Assembly: GCA_029548365.1 (NCBI GenBank)
Contig: JAKPNN010000003.1
Coordinates: 82,477-146,476, forward strand
Origin: Chloroflexota bacterium
GTDB lineage: Bacteria; Chloroflexota; Anaerolineae; Anaerolineales; Anaerolineaceae
Direction of reading: 5' to 3'
DNA length: 64,000 nucleotides
Positions within the stretch are counted from its first letter, which is position 1. Every line of letters starts with the position of its first letter. Positions 54,573 through 63,226 of this stretch are shown here, one piece after another. The position numbers and the translations under genes are program-made. The notes below the pieces were generated by a model. The model saw only the letters and a program-made list of their open reading frames with translations, was not told the origin of the DNA and did not search any database.

Positions 54573-54601
54573 TTGTCAAGTTATAAAATAACCTTTATAA
54601 T
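54573..54601 (+). promoter_or_regulatory. Promoter 2 of rpsA
   Basis: TTGTCA and TATAAT with 17-base spacing, 34 bases before the rpsA ATG. With promoter 1 it gives tandem initiation. Confidence 0.7.
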
Positions 54602-54635
54602 CAGTGAGAAATTCAACTCTGGAGTATTTATTTTT

Positions 54636-56069
54636 ATGAACCAAAATGACGATAATCAAAAGACGGGGGATGAAGCAAACCAGGAAGCGCCTGAGAACAA
54701 GATGGAAGCCTTATTGGCACAAGAAGGACTGACAATCGATTTTCCAAAACGCGGTGAAATTCGCAAGGGTACGATCGCCAGTGTCAGCGAAAGCCAGGTG
54801 CTTGTCAGTGTTGGCGCCAAATCTGAGGGCATTCTTGCCGGCAAAGAATTAGATGCCATCGATGATGAAACTCGCCAGGCTTTTAAAGTCGGTGATGAGA
54901 TTGATGTTTTCGTCGTTACACTGGAAGACGCCAACGGCAATCTAATTCTCTCATTCACTCGCGCCCTGGAAGAAGAAAATTGGAAAACCGCAGAAGATTA
55001 TTTAGAATCTGAAAAGTCATTCTCATCAATAATCGAAGGCTTCAACAAAGGCGGTCTCCTGGTACCTCTGGGTTCGATCCGCGGCTTTGTGCCTGCCTCT
55101 CAAATTGGGTTGACGCGCCGATTGTCCATCACCGGCAATTCTCACGAAGAGCGCTACGGCGGTATGGTCAATGATGTGATCGAAGTCTGTGTCATTGAAG
55201 TGGACCGTGAACGCCGCCGTCTGATCCTCTCAGAACGCGCGGCCAGCAGTGAAACCCGCGACACCATCAAGGAACGCGTGATTGAAGACTTGAAGGAAGG
55301 TGAAGTTCGCACCGGACGCGTAACTAGCCTGGCGGATTTCGGCGCCTTTGTGAATATCAGCGGCGCTGATGGACTGGTTCACCTTTCCGAGATTTCCTGG
55401 GAGCATATCAACCATCCCAACGAGGTTTTAGAGGTCGGACAGGAGATTAAAGTCAAGGTAATCAGCGTTGACCCTGATCGCAAACGCATTGGCCTCTCGA
55501 TCCGGCGCCTTCAGGATGACCCTTGGGAGAAACAAATTAAAGCCCTGACTGAAGGACAGCTGGTAGAAGGAAGAATCACCCGTCTGACCAATTTTGGCGC
55601 CTTTGCCCGCCTAGTTTTCGATGGCGTTGAAGGTGACCTGGAAGGGTTGATCCATATTTCCGAAATCAGCGAGCAGCGCATTGAGCACCCGAAAGAACTG
55701 CTCAAAGAAGACGATGTCATCACCTTGCGAATCATCAAAATCGATGATGATACCCACCGCATCGGGTTGAGCATGCGTCGGGTTGACTCTCCCGCCTATT
55801 CGGACCTTGACTGGAAAATTCTCAAAACAGAGTTTGACATGGACGAACTCAAGCATGATGAGCAAGAAGAAGATTTCGATGCCAAAGCTGATGAAGAAGA
55901 AACCCCCGAGGCAGTGGTAGAAATTCAAGCCGAAGTCGCTGCTGAGGATGTGGTAGAAAATAAGGCTGAACCCGAGGATGAGGTTGAAAAAGCTGCAGAA
56001 TCCGAGAATGAAGCTGAACAAGAACCTCCCGCCACTGAGGAAACTGAAGAAGTCAGCTCCGAAGATTAA
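54636..56069 (+). CDS. rpsA: Ribosomal protein S1-like protein (four S1 domains)
   Basis: A 477-residue RNA-binding protein. The start at 54636 has CTGGAG upstream and gives MNQNDDNQKTGDE. Four S1 domains follow: residues about 36-105, 120-190 (SIIEGFNKGGLLVPLGS), 205-275 (RTGRVTSLADFGAFVNIS) and 290-365 (VEGRITRLTNFGAFARL). The last 90 residues are an acidic Glu/Ala tail. It resembles S1 of non-proteobacterial lineages, which have four domains rather than six, and should help mRNA binding at the ribosome. Confidence 0.92.
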   Translation: MNQNDDNQKTGDEANQEAPENKMEALLAQEGLTIDFPKRGEIRKGTIASVSESQVLVSVGAKSEGILAGKELDAIDDETRQAFKVGDEIDVFVVTLEDANGNLILSFTRALEEENWKTAEDYLESEKSFSSIIEGFNKGGLLVPLGSIRGFVPASQIGLTRRLSITGNSHEERYGGMVNDVIEVCVIEVDRERRRLILSERAASSETRDTIKERVIEDLKEGEVRTGRVTSLADFGAFVNISGADGLVHLSEISWEHINHPNEVLEVGQEIKVKVISVDPDRKRIGLSIRRLQDDPWEKQIKALTEGQLVEGRITRLTNFGAFARLVFDGVEGDLEGLIHISEISEQRIEHPKELLKEDDVITLRIIKIDDDTHRIGLSMRRVDSPAYSDLDWKILKTEFDMDELKHDEQEEDFDAKADEEETPEAVVEIQAEVAAEDVVENKAEPEDEVEKAAESENEAEQEPPATEETEEVSSED

Positions 56070-56077
56070 ATAAATCC

Positions 56078-56103
56078 AGGCGCACCAGCAATCAGGTGCG
56101 CCT
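56078..56103 (+). terminator. Hairpin after rpsA
   Basis: A perfect 9-bp stem (AGGCGCACC with GGTGCGCCT), 8-base loop, followed by a weak T-run (TATTGATAATT). Confidence 0.6.
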
Positions 56104-56130
56104 TATTGATAATTACCTTTTACGAAGCAC

Positions 56131-57231
56131 ATGACTCTGATCATTGATGCGCACGAAGATTTAGCCTGGAACATGGTCAATTTAGGCCGTGACTATACGC
56201 GGTCAGCATATGAAATCCGACAGGACGAAGAAAATACGCCCATTCCCGCATATAACGGCAACACGTTGCTGGGTTGGCAGCAGTATCAGCAAGCCAATCT
56301 AGCAATCGTATTCGGTACACTCTTTTGCACGCCGCGCCGTCGTGACAAAGGGAAATACAAAATCCAGGTATACGAAACCCCACAGGAAGCCCATCAGTGT
56401 TACCGCCAAAACCTGGATGCGTATTTTAAACTGGCAGAGCAGCATCCACAGAAATTTCAGCTCTTGTTCAGGCAGGCTGACCTGAAAGCGCATCTTGAAA
56501 GATGGCAAGCTCACCAGGCGGAGGAACAAACACCTCCTCCACCCGTTGGTATCGTCATCTTGATGGAGGGCGCCGATGGGATTCAGACACCAGAAGAGGT
56601 TGAACAATGGTTTGATTGGGGCGTCCGGCTCATTGGACCTGCCTGGGCAGGAACACGTTATTGCGGCGGCACCCTTGAACCCGGCCCACTAACCAAAGCG
56701 GGTTATTCGCTACTCGACCACATGGCGGATCAGGGTTTGATTTTAGATATCAGCCATATGGACCATTTATCAGCCCGGCAAGCCTTAGACCATTATGCAG
56801 GTCAGGTCATCGCCTCCCACGCCAACGCTGAATCCCTGATCAGTGGCATCACGATCAACCGTCACCTGAAAGATGAAACCATCCACCAATTGATTGAACG
56901 CGAGGGCGTCATGGGGATTGTGCCGTTAATTTCTTTCCTGGATTGGAACTGGCGGGATCATGGCGGTCGCCAGGCGTTCGGCTTAGAGAAATACATCGCT
57001 CAAATTGATCATGTATGCCAGCTTGCCGGCAATGCCCGACATGTCGCCATTGGCACCGATTTTGACGGTGGATTTGGCGTGGAAGCCGTGCCCCACGAAA
57101 TAGACACGATTGCAGACCTGCCCAAACTAATCCCGCTGTTGGAGGAAAAAGGTTACAATCAGGACGATATTGATCATATTATGCACGGAAATTGGCTCAG
57201 AATATTAACAAACAACCTGCCGATCTCATGA
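56131..57231 (+). CDS. Membrane dipeptidase family (M19) peptidase
   Basis: A 366-residue zinc dipeptidase of the renal-dipeptidase (M19) family. Metal-site motifs are in order: DAHEDLAWN (H8, D10), LMEGADGIQ with the bridging glutamate, DISHMDHLS, ASHANAESL, INRHLKDE and GTDFDGGFG. M19 enzymes hydrolyse dipeptides, including D-amino acid ones. There is no signal peptide. The stop overlaps the next start by four bases (ATGA at 57228). Confidence 0.9.
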   Translation: MTLIIDAHEDLAWNMVNLGRDYTRSAYEIRQDEENTPIPAYNGNTLLGWQQYQQANLAIVFGTLFCTPRRRDKGKYKIQVYETPQEAHQCYRQNLDAYFKLAEQHPQKFQLLFRQADLKAHLERWQAHQAEEQTPPPPVGIVILMEGADGIQTPEEVEQWFDWGVRLIGPAWAGTRYCGGTLEPGPLTKAGYSLLDHMADQGLILDISHMDHLSARQALDHYAGQVIASHANAESLISGITINRHLKDETIHQLIEREGVMGIVPLISFLDWNWRDHGGRQAFGLEKYIAQIDHVCQLAGNARHVAIGTDFDGGFGVEAVPHEIDTIADLPKLIPLLEEKGYNQDDIDHIMHGNWLRILTNNLPIS

Positions 57232-57854
57232 CACACCCCGAAGAACAGCCACGCATTGAATCATCACAAGGGAGAACACCCGATCCTGCTGTGGATTACA
57301 CCACGGATATGGCTCTGGCCTATCGAAAAAATCGCCTCCGGATCGGTTTAGCCATGGCATTTGTTGGTTACCTGGTCTTTTTACTCGGTGCCCGACCCAG
57401 TATGTTTGGTTTAGACCGCAGCCCCGTAGTGGGGTTTGTCCAAATTTCGGTGTTCTTGCTGGGTTTGGCAATCATCAGCTTGGGAGGCTTCTTGACCCTG
57501 TGTGCACTTTGGCCCAAAGGAAAAAAGACGATCGCGGCAGACATCGGCTCCCGTCTGATCAGTACCGGCTATGTCGTTTGTTTTTTTTCAGGAATGGCAG
57601 ATATTTTTGGGCTGGGAAGTCATCCCCTGCCCAACGTTTTTTTTGGTCCTTTACAGGCGCATGGAATGGTTTTAGGGATCTCTACGATCGCGATAGGATT
57701 TTTGCTCCTCATTCGGTACCCGAGGTTTCGGCTTGGAGAGCATCGTGGAGAAAATTCAAGCGACCCCCAGCCGCCCATGAATAGCGAAACGCCGTCCCAG
57801 GGTCAAACCGGATCAGACCCCCTCAGCATCAAACTTTCGACTCTTTTTCAATAA
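57228..57854 (+). CDS. Four-helix membrane protein of unknown function
   Basis: A 208-residue protein with a hydrophilic N-terminal region of about 28 residues, four predicted membrane helices (LRIGLAMAFVGYLVFLL; VQISVFLLGLAIISLGGFL; a third near YVVCFFSGMADIFG; MVLGISTIAIGFLLLI) and a polar C-terminal tail. No family is recognised. The start overlaps the M19 stop, so it is translationally coupled and may act with the dipeptidase. Confidence 0.7.
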   Translation: MTHPEEQPRIESSQGRTPDPAVDYTTDMALAYRKNRLRIGLAMAFVGYLVFLLGARPSMFGLDRSPVVGFVQISVFLLGLAIISLGGFLTLCALWPKGKKTIAADIGSRLISTGYVVCFFSGMADIFGLGSHPLPNVFFGPLQAHGMVLGISTIAIGFLLLIRYPRFRLGEHRGENSSDPQPPMNSETPSQGQTGSDPLSIKLSTLFQ

Positions 57855-58125
57855 CACAAAGGATCTCGGTCTGTGTTAACAAATCATGGGCTAATATGCC
57901 ATGTTGCCGGGTAATTTCTGTGTCGCCCGTAAAAACCCAATCATCAAGCCTCATCCGATAGAAGCGTCCCAATCGCCCCAATGAAAAAACCGGGTTGAGG
58001 AAGGTTTCATGATTTTAAATTTCGTATATAATGAATGCAAACAGGTCACATTGAATTATACTGGATGGAGCAGGATCACTTTAAAAGAGGAAGCAGGCTC
58101 TTAACGCACCCATTGTGGACATCTT

Positions 58126-59406
58126 ATGACAAATGCTGCACAATTAATCACCTTGGATAACGGTCTTACAGTTTATCTGAAAGAAATTCACACCGCCCCC
58201 ATCATCAGCACCTGGATCTGGTATCGCGTTGGCTCACGTAATGAGTCCCCTGGAATCACCGGAATCTCTCATTGGGTAGAGCATATGCAATTCAAAGGCA
58301 CACAGGACTATCCCGCCGGCAACCTCGACCGTGAGATCTCCCGTGTCGGCGGTGCTTGGAATGCGCTCACCCACATGGATTGGACCACCTATTTTGAGAT
58401 CCTGCCCGCTCACCTTTTTAATATCAGCCTCAAACTGGAAGCAGACCGTATGGTCAACAGTCAATTCCTTCCTGTGGAAGTCGAGCGAGAACGCACTGTA
58501 ATCATCTCCGAACGAGAAGGAAACGAAAATCAACCCCGGTTCCTGCTGGCGGAGGCGGTGCAAAACGCTGCCTTTTCACAACACCCCTACAAACACGAGG
58601 TAATTGGTGTAAAAGAAGATCTGTATGCCATCTCTCGCGAGGACCTCTATCAGCATTATCATCGCTATTATCAACCCACCAATGCGGTCCTGTCGATCGC
58701 AGGCGATTTTAATACCCGCTCCTTGCTGCAAAATATCAAAGAAATTTTTGGCGACATCCCCTCCGGTGAGCCCGTCAGGCTGATCATCCCACCCGAACCC
58801 GCCATTGAGCATGAAAAACAGGTGCACATCACCGGACCGGGCGAAACCAGCTACCTTCAGGTTGCCTATCGCGCGCCAAGTGCACAAAACCCAGATTTCT
58901 TTGCCCTGACCGTGCTCGACAGCCTGCTCACCGGTCCCAGCAGCCTGAATATGTTCGGCTCTGGTGGAACGAGTAATAAAACCAGCCGGCTTTATCGCGC
59001 CCTGGTTGAAGGCGAAGTCACCGTATCGTGCCAGGGCTCCTTGCATGCGACCATCGACCCCTATCTCTATTCTATCAACCTGACCCTGCACCCGGATCGC
59101 ACACCAGAGGAAGTGCTTTTTGCTGTTGACCAGGAAATCAAACGCGTTCTCGATTCCCCAATCACCAAAACTGAAATCGATCGGGCGATCAAACAGGCTA
59201 GGGCTTTATTTGCCTTCAGCAGCGAGAACATCTCTAACCAGGCTTTTTGGCTTGGTTATTCGGAAATGTTCGCCAGTTATGATTGGTTCGAGAACTATGT
59301 TAATCATCTTTCTAACGTCACCCCGGAGAGAGTTCTCCAAATTGCCCAAACCTACCTTGATCCCAGCAATCGCGTGGTCGGCATCTATACCCCGGAAGGT
59401 GGTTAA
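58126..59406 (+). CDS. M16-family zinc peptidase, active subunit
   Basis: A 426-residue inverzincin. The inverted zinc motif HWVEH is at residues 49-53 (GISHWVEHMQFKGT), with the downstream glutamate helix (ERERTVIISEREGNENQ). Two M16 half-domains fill the chain. It should act as a cytoplasmic or secreted oligopeptidase, forming a heterodimer with the protein encoded next, which lacks the motif. The same pairing is known in mitochondrial processing peptidase and bacterial homologues. There is no signal peptide. The spacing to the next gene is zero. Confidence 0.92.
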   Translation: MTNAAQLITLDNGLTVYLKEIHTAPIISTWIWYRVGSRNESPGITGISHWVEHMQFKGTQDYPAGNLDREISRVGGAWNALTHMDWTTYFEILPAHLFNISLKLEADRMVNSQFLPVEVERERTVIISEREGNENQPRFLLAEAVQNAAFSQHPYKHEVIGVKEDLYAISREDLYQHYHRYYQPTNAVLSIAGDFNTRSLLQNIKEIFGDIPSGEPVRLIIPPEPAIEHEKQVHITGPGETSYLQVAYRAPSAQNPDFFALTVLDSLLTGPSSLNMFGSGGTSNKTSRLYRALVEGEVTVSCQGSLHATIDPYLYSINLTLHPDRTPEEVLFAVDQEIKRVLDSPITKTEIDRAIKQARALFAFSSENISNQAFWLGYSEMFASYDWFENYVNHLSNVTPERVLQIAQTYLDPSNRVVGIYTPEGG

Positions 59407-60702
59407 TTGTTGATCATAAAAAAATCTATATTCGACGATCCTATCCATGCCCTGCCCAGCCCAGAGAATACCACGCGTGTACAGCTACCCAACGGGATAA
59501 CCCTGCTTTCACGGCCTAATTTCAACAGTCCTACCCTATCGATCAAAGGTTATTTAAATGGTGGCTCACTTTTTGATCCTGAAGACAAACTGGGATTAAG
59601 CTACCTGACCGCCTTCGGATTAATGACTGGAACAGCCAACCATGATTTTCAGAGCCTGTATAACCAGATTGAATCCATTGGCGCCAGCTTGAGTTTTTCA
59701 TCCAGCACTTTGAGAACTTCATTCAGCGCACACTGCCTGAGTGAAGATCTTGACCTGATACTGAGTGTGCTCGCTGATTGCCTTCGCACCCCCAGTTTTC
59801 CTGAAAAAGAATTTAACCGCCAAAAAAACCAGATGCTCACAGCTTTAGCGATTCGCGCCCAGGATACCGGAGCAATGGCTAATTTGCTTTTTGATCAAAT
59901 TGTTTACTGCGATCATCCCTATCAACACCCTGAAGAAGGGTACACCGAGACTGTACAGGCAATCCAGCGTGACGACCTGCCAAATTTTTACCAGCGGATT
60001 TACGGCCCTAAAGATATGGCGATGGCCATTGTGGGCGCCGTTGAGCCACAACTTGCAGCAGATGCCGTCCGGCAGTACTTTGGTGATTGGGAAAATCCCA
60101 GCCAGCATCCCTTGCCAATCATAGAAAGCAAAGAACCCCTGGCAAATCCCACTAAAAAAAGGCTCAGCATCCCCGGAAAGTACCAGGCGGACATCGTCAT
60201 GGGTTGCCTTGCACCGGACAGGCATTCGCCAGACTTCCATGCCCTGCGTCTTGGCAACAACATCCTCGGCGAGTTCGGTATGATGGGGCGTCTGGGTCAA
60301 CGTGTGCGCGAAGCGGCTGGCCTGGCTTACTATGTCTATTCATCGCTGAGCATCAGCCTGGGACCGGGTGCCTGGGAGATGATCGCTGGGGTCAACCCCG
60401 AAAACATCGATCAGACCATCGCATTAATCACTGACGAAGTGGTCAATTTCGTCTCACACCCTGTGACGGAGCAAGAGCTTTCAGATAGCAAATCCTTTTT
60501 CCTGGGGCGGATGCCATTAATGCTAGATTCCAACAGCGGCGTAGCTGCTTCTCTAATCAATATCGAGCGCTTCAACCTTGGTCTTGATTATTTCCTCCGC
60601 TATCCACAGCTTGTCCAGGAAATCACCCGCGAAGATATTTTTGAAGCCAGCCGCAGGTACCTTGACCCGGAGCGTTTAGCCATAGCAGTAGCAGGTCCAT
60701 AG
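59407..60702 (+). CDS. M16-family protein, inactive partner subunit
   Basis: A 431-residue M16 protein that starts at a TTG immediately after the upstream stop. The position of the zinc motif reads LSYLTAFGLMTGT, so no HxxEH is present. The rest of the fold is kept (RVREAAGLAYYVYSSLSISLGPGAW, LVQEITREDI). It most likely provides the substrate-binding half of a heterodimer with the upstream protein. An alternative later start is possible. Confidence 0.88.
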   Translation: MLIIKKSIFDDPIHALPSPENTTRVQLPNGITLLSRPNFNSPTLSIKGYLNGGSLFDPEDKLGLSYLTAFGLMTGTANHDFQSLYNQIESIGASLSFSSSTLRTSFSAHCLSEDLDLILSVLADCLRTPSFPEKEFNRQKNQMLTALAIRAQDTGAMANLLFDQIVYCDHPYQHPEEGYTETVQAIQRDDLPNFYQRIYGPKDMAMAIVGAVEPQLAADAVRQYFGDWENPSQHPLPIIESKEPLANPTKKRLSIPGKYQADIVMGCLAPDRHSPDFHALRLGNNILGEFGMMGRLGQRVREAAGLAYYVYSSLSISLGPGAWEMIAGVNPENIDQTIALITDEVVNFVSHPVTEQELSDSKSFFLGRMPLMLDSNSGVAASLINIERFNLGLDYFLRYPQLVQEITREDIFEASRRYLDPERLAIAVAGP

Positions 60703-60713
60703 GAGGTGATGGT

Positions 60714-61082
60714 TTGATTTTGCACAGCGGCATTGACATCATTGAAATTTCCCGATTGGATCAGATCAACCCTGCCATACGGGCACGATTCATCAGGCGG
60801 GTTTACACAGCCAGTGAAATCGCCCAAGCTAACGACCGCACGGATGCGTTAACAGGCATTTTTGCAGCCAAGGAAGCGGTCTCAAAAGCGCTGGGCACCG
60901 GCATCGGGCGAGTCCACTGGCAAGATATTGAAGTTCTTCATCTTCCCACAGGGCAGCCTGTGGTTCATTTGCATGGGCAGGCAAAAATTGTCGCTGAGCA
61001 ATTGGGGATTCATACCTGGTCGGTCAGCATCAGCCATGATCGAGACAAAGCCGTTGCCCTGGCGGTGGCTGCCAGCAGTTAA
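60714..61082 (+). CDS. acpS: Holo-[acyl-carrier-protein] synthase
   Basis: A 122-residue phosphopantetheinyl transferase that activates ACP for fatty-acid synthesis. Metal-binding residues are D8 (SGIDIIEI) and the glutamate in FAAKEAVSKALGTG. The C-terminal WSVSISHDRDKAVALAV is typical. It starts at a TTG preceded by a very strong AGGAGGTGAT, which fixes the start. The length is normal for trimeric AcpS. Confidence 0.94.
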   Translation: MILHSGIDIIEISRLDQINPAIRARFIRRVYTASEIAQANDRTDALTGIFAAKEAVSKALGTGIGRVHWQDIEVLHLPTGQPVVHLHGQAKIVAEQLGIHTWSVSISHDRDKAVALAVAASS

Positions 61083-61143
61083 AATAATCTCCCTTCACCA
61101 AAAACAACTTCCAATTTTGGTTTGTTAGTCATAAAATACGAAC

Positions 61144-61794
61144 ATGAATTTATTAGCCGTCAGCGATATTGAAAGTCCCCTGATTTATAGCCAAAATATC
61201 TCCAGGCGTTTTCAAGAGATTGATATCGCCATCAGTTGCGGTGACCTTTCTTATCATTACCTGGAATATATCATCAGTTCCCTGGATATTCCCCTCTTTT
61301 TTGTGCGTGGTAATCATGCCCGGGAGATTGAGTATGGATGTGGAGGCCCACGTCATGCGCCCTGGGGCGGAATCGACCTGCACAGAAAAGTGATCAGGAG
61401 AAAAGATTCCGGGTTACTTCTTTCAGGAATCCAGGGATGTATCCGGTATAACCTGGGCGATTATCAATACACCCAACAGGAAATGTGGTTGATGATCATG
61501 AAATTGGTTCCGGGCTTGCTCATGAACAAAATCCGCTTCGGGCGCTACCTAGATATTTTTGTGTCTCATGCTTCCCCCTGGGGCATCCATGATGAAAAAG
61601 ATCGGGCACACCATGGGGTCAAAGCCTTTCTATGGCTGATTAAAGTCTTTCAGCCCACGTTTCATCTGCATGGGCATGTCCATGTTTATTCGCCCAGCAC
61701 CACCACAGAGACAATTTTGGGTAACACCACGATTCACAACGCATTTGGTTTTCGCAAGTTAACCTTTGATTTTCCGCCAAAAACCTCATCCTGA
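61144..61794 (+). CDS. Calcineurin-like metallophosphoesterase
   Basis: A 216-residue phosphoesterase with the five metal blocks: AVSDIES (the usual D-x-H is D-I-E here), SCGDLSYHYL, VRGNHAREIE, VSHASPWG and HLHGHVHVY. It probably hydrolyses a phosphodiester or phosphomonoester; the substrate is unknown. TAAAAT ends six bases before the ATG, so the transcript may be leaderless. The last nine bases overlap the convergent 88-residue gene. Confidence 0.85.
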   Translation: MNLLAVSDIESPLIYSQNISRRFQEIDIAISCGDLSYHYLEYIISSLDIPLFFVRGNHAREIEYGCGGPRHAPWGGIDLHRKVIRRKDSGLLLSGIQGCIRYNLGDYQYTQQEMWLMIMKLVPGLLMNKIRFGRYLDIFVSHASPWGIHDEKDRAHHGVKAFLWLIKVFQPTFHLHGHVHVYSPSTTTETILGNTTIHNAFGFRKLTFDFPPKTSS

Positions 61795-62052
61795 TTTTTT
61801 ATGTGCCTGGCACGTAGCTAATTCCTCTTCTTCAGCGATCCCAATCCAAAAATGATCCGGTCTGATCATAAGATTGGATCGAATCAAGATCGAGCCAGCC
61901 TGTACACCTGCATCCGGGATCATACTGGGGTGCACAAAACACAGGTTTGGCTGCTGTCGATATTTACGCTGATAATAAGCTGCTGCCCCGACAACCTTTT
62001 CATGCAGGCCTAACTTCGGGTTATTATCAAACCAGAGTAAACCGATCTCCAT
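61786..62052 (-). CDS. Small conserved protein (second gene of SOS-type operon)
   Basis: An 88-residue soluble protein, MEIGLLWFDNNPKLGLHEKV at the start, then AAAYYQRKYRQQPNLCFVHP and IRSNLMIRPDHFWIGIAEEE. I recall similar small proteins in Chloroflexota genomes but know no function. It lies 16 bases downstream of the P-loop ATPase gene and is expected to share its LexA-box promoter. Partner role is inferred from this linkage only. Confidence 0.6.
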   Translation of the reverse strand: MEIGLLWFDNNPKLGLHEKVVGAAAYYQRKYRQQPNLCFVHPSMIPDAGVQAGSILIRSNLMIRPDHFWIGIAEEEELATCQAHKKSG

Positions 62053-62068
62053 TTTGCCCTCTTACCGT

Positions 62069-62902
62069 CTAATCTCCCAGCAGTGGCAAGCGGTAGGTCC
62101 TCCAATCTGAACCCGTCCATACCCGGAACATGCCCGGTTCTAACGCATCTACAGCAGAATTTTTCCGCAGCGTAAGCTTCTCGGCTGCGAATTCATCGGT
62201 GATCCTGCCCACGATCCGCGTTCGAAAAGGCTCCACCCAAAACCGAAATCGATCGGCCTGGTCTGCATTAATTGATGCCACAACAAATACGCCTGCCTGG
62301 GCACCGTACTCCAACAACCAGCGCAGATTCACCTGGGCTTCATAGCTCAGCTCTTCAACGAAGCCTAAATCATCCAGTATAAGCACAACCTGTGCGCCGG
62401 TTTTTGCCCCATCATAACGAGTTTCTGCCAATTCTGCCAGGTTTTTTATCAGACCCTCAGCCCAGGGATCGTACCAGGCGAAAATCCCTTGCAAATATTT
62501 TTTGTTTCCAGGTTTTCTTTCCCAAAACTGCCACTCGCCGGGTTTGAAGGTAATTACGCCAATCTGCAGCGCGCTGGGAGGATTGAGCTTTACCGCAGAT
62601 TCAGCCAATACCTGTAGATGGTGAGTCTTACCCATGCTGCGCTCACAGCCGATTAACGCTGCGCCCATAAAGGGGTCTCCCAGCTCAATTATAAAGGGTA
62701 AGCCATCGGCACATTCCCCTAATAACAACGCCGGGGAATTGATCTGGCGGATTGAAATGAGCAATCTGCCCACAGTGGTCGCTTTGAGGGGCACTCGGGG
62801 TTTATCCACCCCGGGTTGACGCACCCGGTTGCGTGTTTTTATTAGTGAAAAAGGTTTTCGATTAACCTTTACATCATTGACGATCATATTTACTGCACCC
62901 AT
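62069..62902 (-). CDS. FtsK-like P-loop ATPase under a LexA-type promoter, function unknown
   Basis: A 277-residue soluble ATPase. Walker A is GCERSMGKTHHL (about residues 83-94) and Walker B is VVLILDDLGFVEEL. The flanks GECADGLPFIIELG and LLEYGAQAGVFVVASINAD parallel the FtsK/HerA motor domain, but membrane helices and the gamma domain are absent. An ideal AGGAGG site fixes the start. A near-consensus promoter with two LexA-type boxes lies upstream, so it is probably induced by DNA damage. The function is unknown; DNA translocation or repair is inference. Confidence 0.7.
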   Translation of the reverse strand: MGAVNMIVNDVKVNRKPFSLIKTRNRVRQPGVDKPRVPLKATTVGRLLISIRQINSPALLLGECADGLPFIIELGDPFMGAALIGCERSMGKTHHLQVLAESAVKLNPPSALQIGVITFKPGEWQFWERKPGNKKYLQGIFAWYDPWAEGLIKNLAELAETRYDGAKTGAQVVLILDDLGFVEELSYEAQVNLRWLLEYGAQAGVFVVASINADQADRFRFWVEPFRTRIVGRITDEFAAEKLTLRKNSAVDALEPGMFRVWTGSDWRTYRLPLLGD

Positions 62903-62926
62903 TTGAGCCTCCTGATATTATTAACA

Positions 62927-62938
62927 GAACGTATGTTC
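62927..62938. promoter_or_regulatory. LexA/DinR-type SOS box 1
   Basis: GAAC-GTAT-GTTC, a perfect match to the Gram-positive GAAC-N4-GTTC consensus, between the -10 box and the ribosome site of the ATPase gene. Confidence 0.75.
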
Positions 62939-62940
62939 TA

Positions 62941-62968
62941 ATTATACAGAACTTTTGTTCGATGTCAA
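62941..62968 (-). promoter_or_regulatory. Consensus promoter of the ATPase operon
   Basis: On the minus strand TTGACA (62963-62968) and TATAAT (62941-62946), both perfect, with 16-base spacing. Such a strong promoter would need the repressor sites that overlap it. Confidence 0.8.
62949..62960. promoter_or_regulatory. LexA/DinR-type SOS box 2
   Basis: GAAC-TTTT-GTTC within the spacer of the promoter. Its centre is 22 bases from box 1, about two helical turns, so both dimers would sit on the same DNA face. Confidence 0.75.
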
Positions 62969-62982
62969 GGGGGTTCAAGAGA

Positions 62983-63226
62983 GTGTTGAAAAATATATGA
63001 TGTTAAATAATCGGTTTATGAATGAACATCAAAATTTTTAGCATTTACGATTATTATGAATATTAATTTAATTCGTAGGGGCAACCCTCTGTGGTTTCCC
63101 TGCCCATAGGGCACCTTCGGGTTGGGCGGACACAGCTCAATACCCTCGCAGGGCACAGGGAGTGCTACGCGAAGGTCCGTCCCGACAAATGACGCTGAAT
63201 AAAGAACGAACCAATTTTTAAAACAC
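62983..63226 (+). mobile_element. MITE-like element, copy B
   Basis: A 244-base copy of the element at 51783-52055, same orientation. It starts with GTGTTGAAAA and ends TTTTTAAAACAC, so the right repeat is partly decayed. The AT-rich left part and the right part (CAGGGAGTGCTACGCGAAGG) match copy A closely, while the core between CGTAGGGGC and GGGCGGACAC differs and is shorter. It begins 14 bases from the -35 box of the ATPase promoter. Confidence 0.65.
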
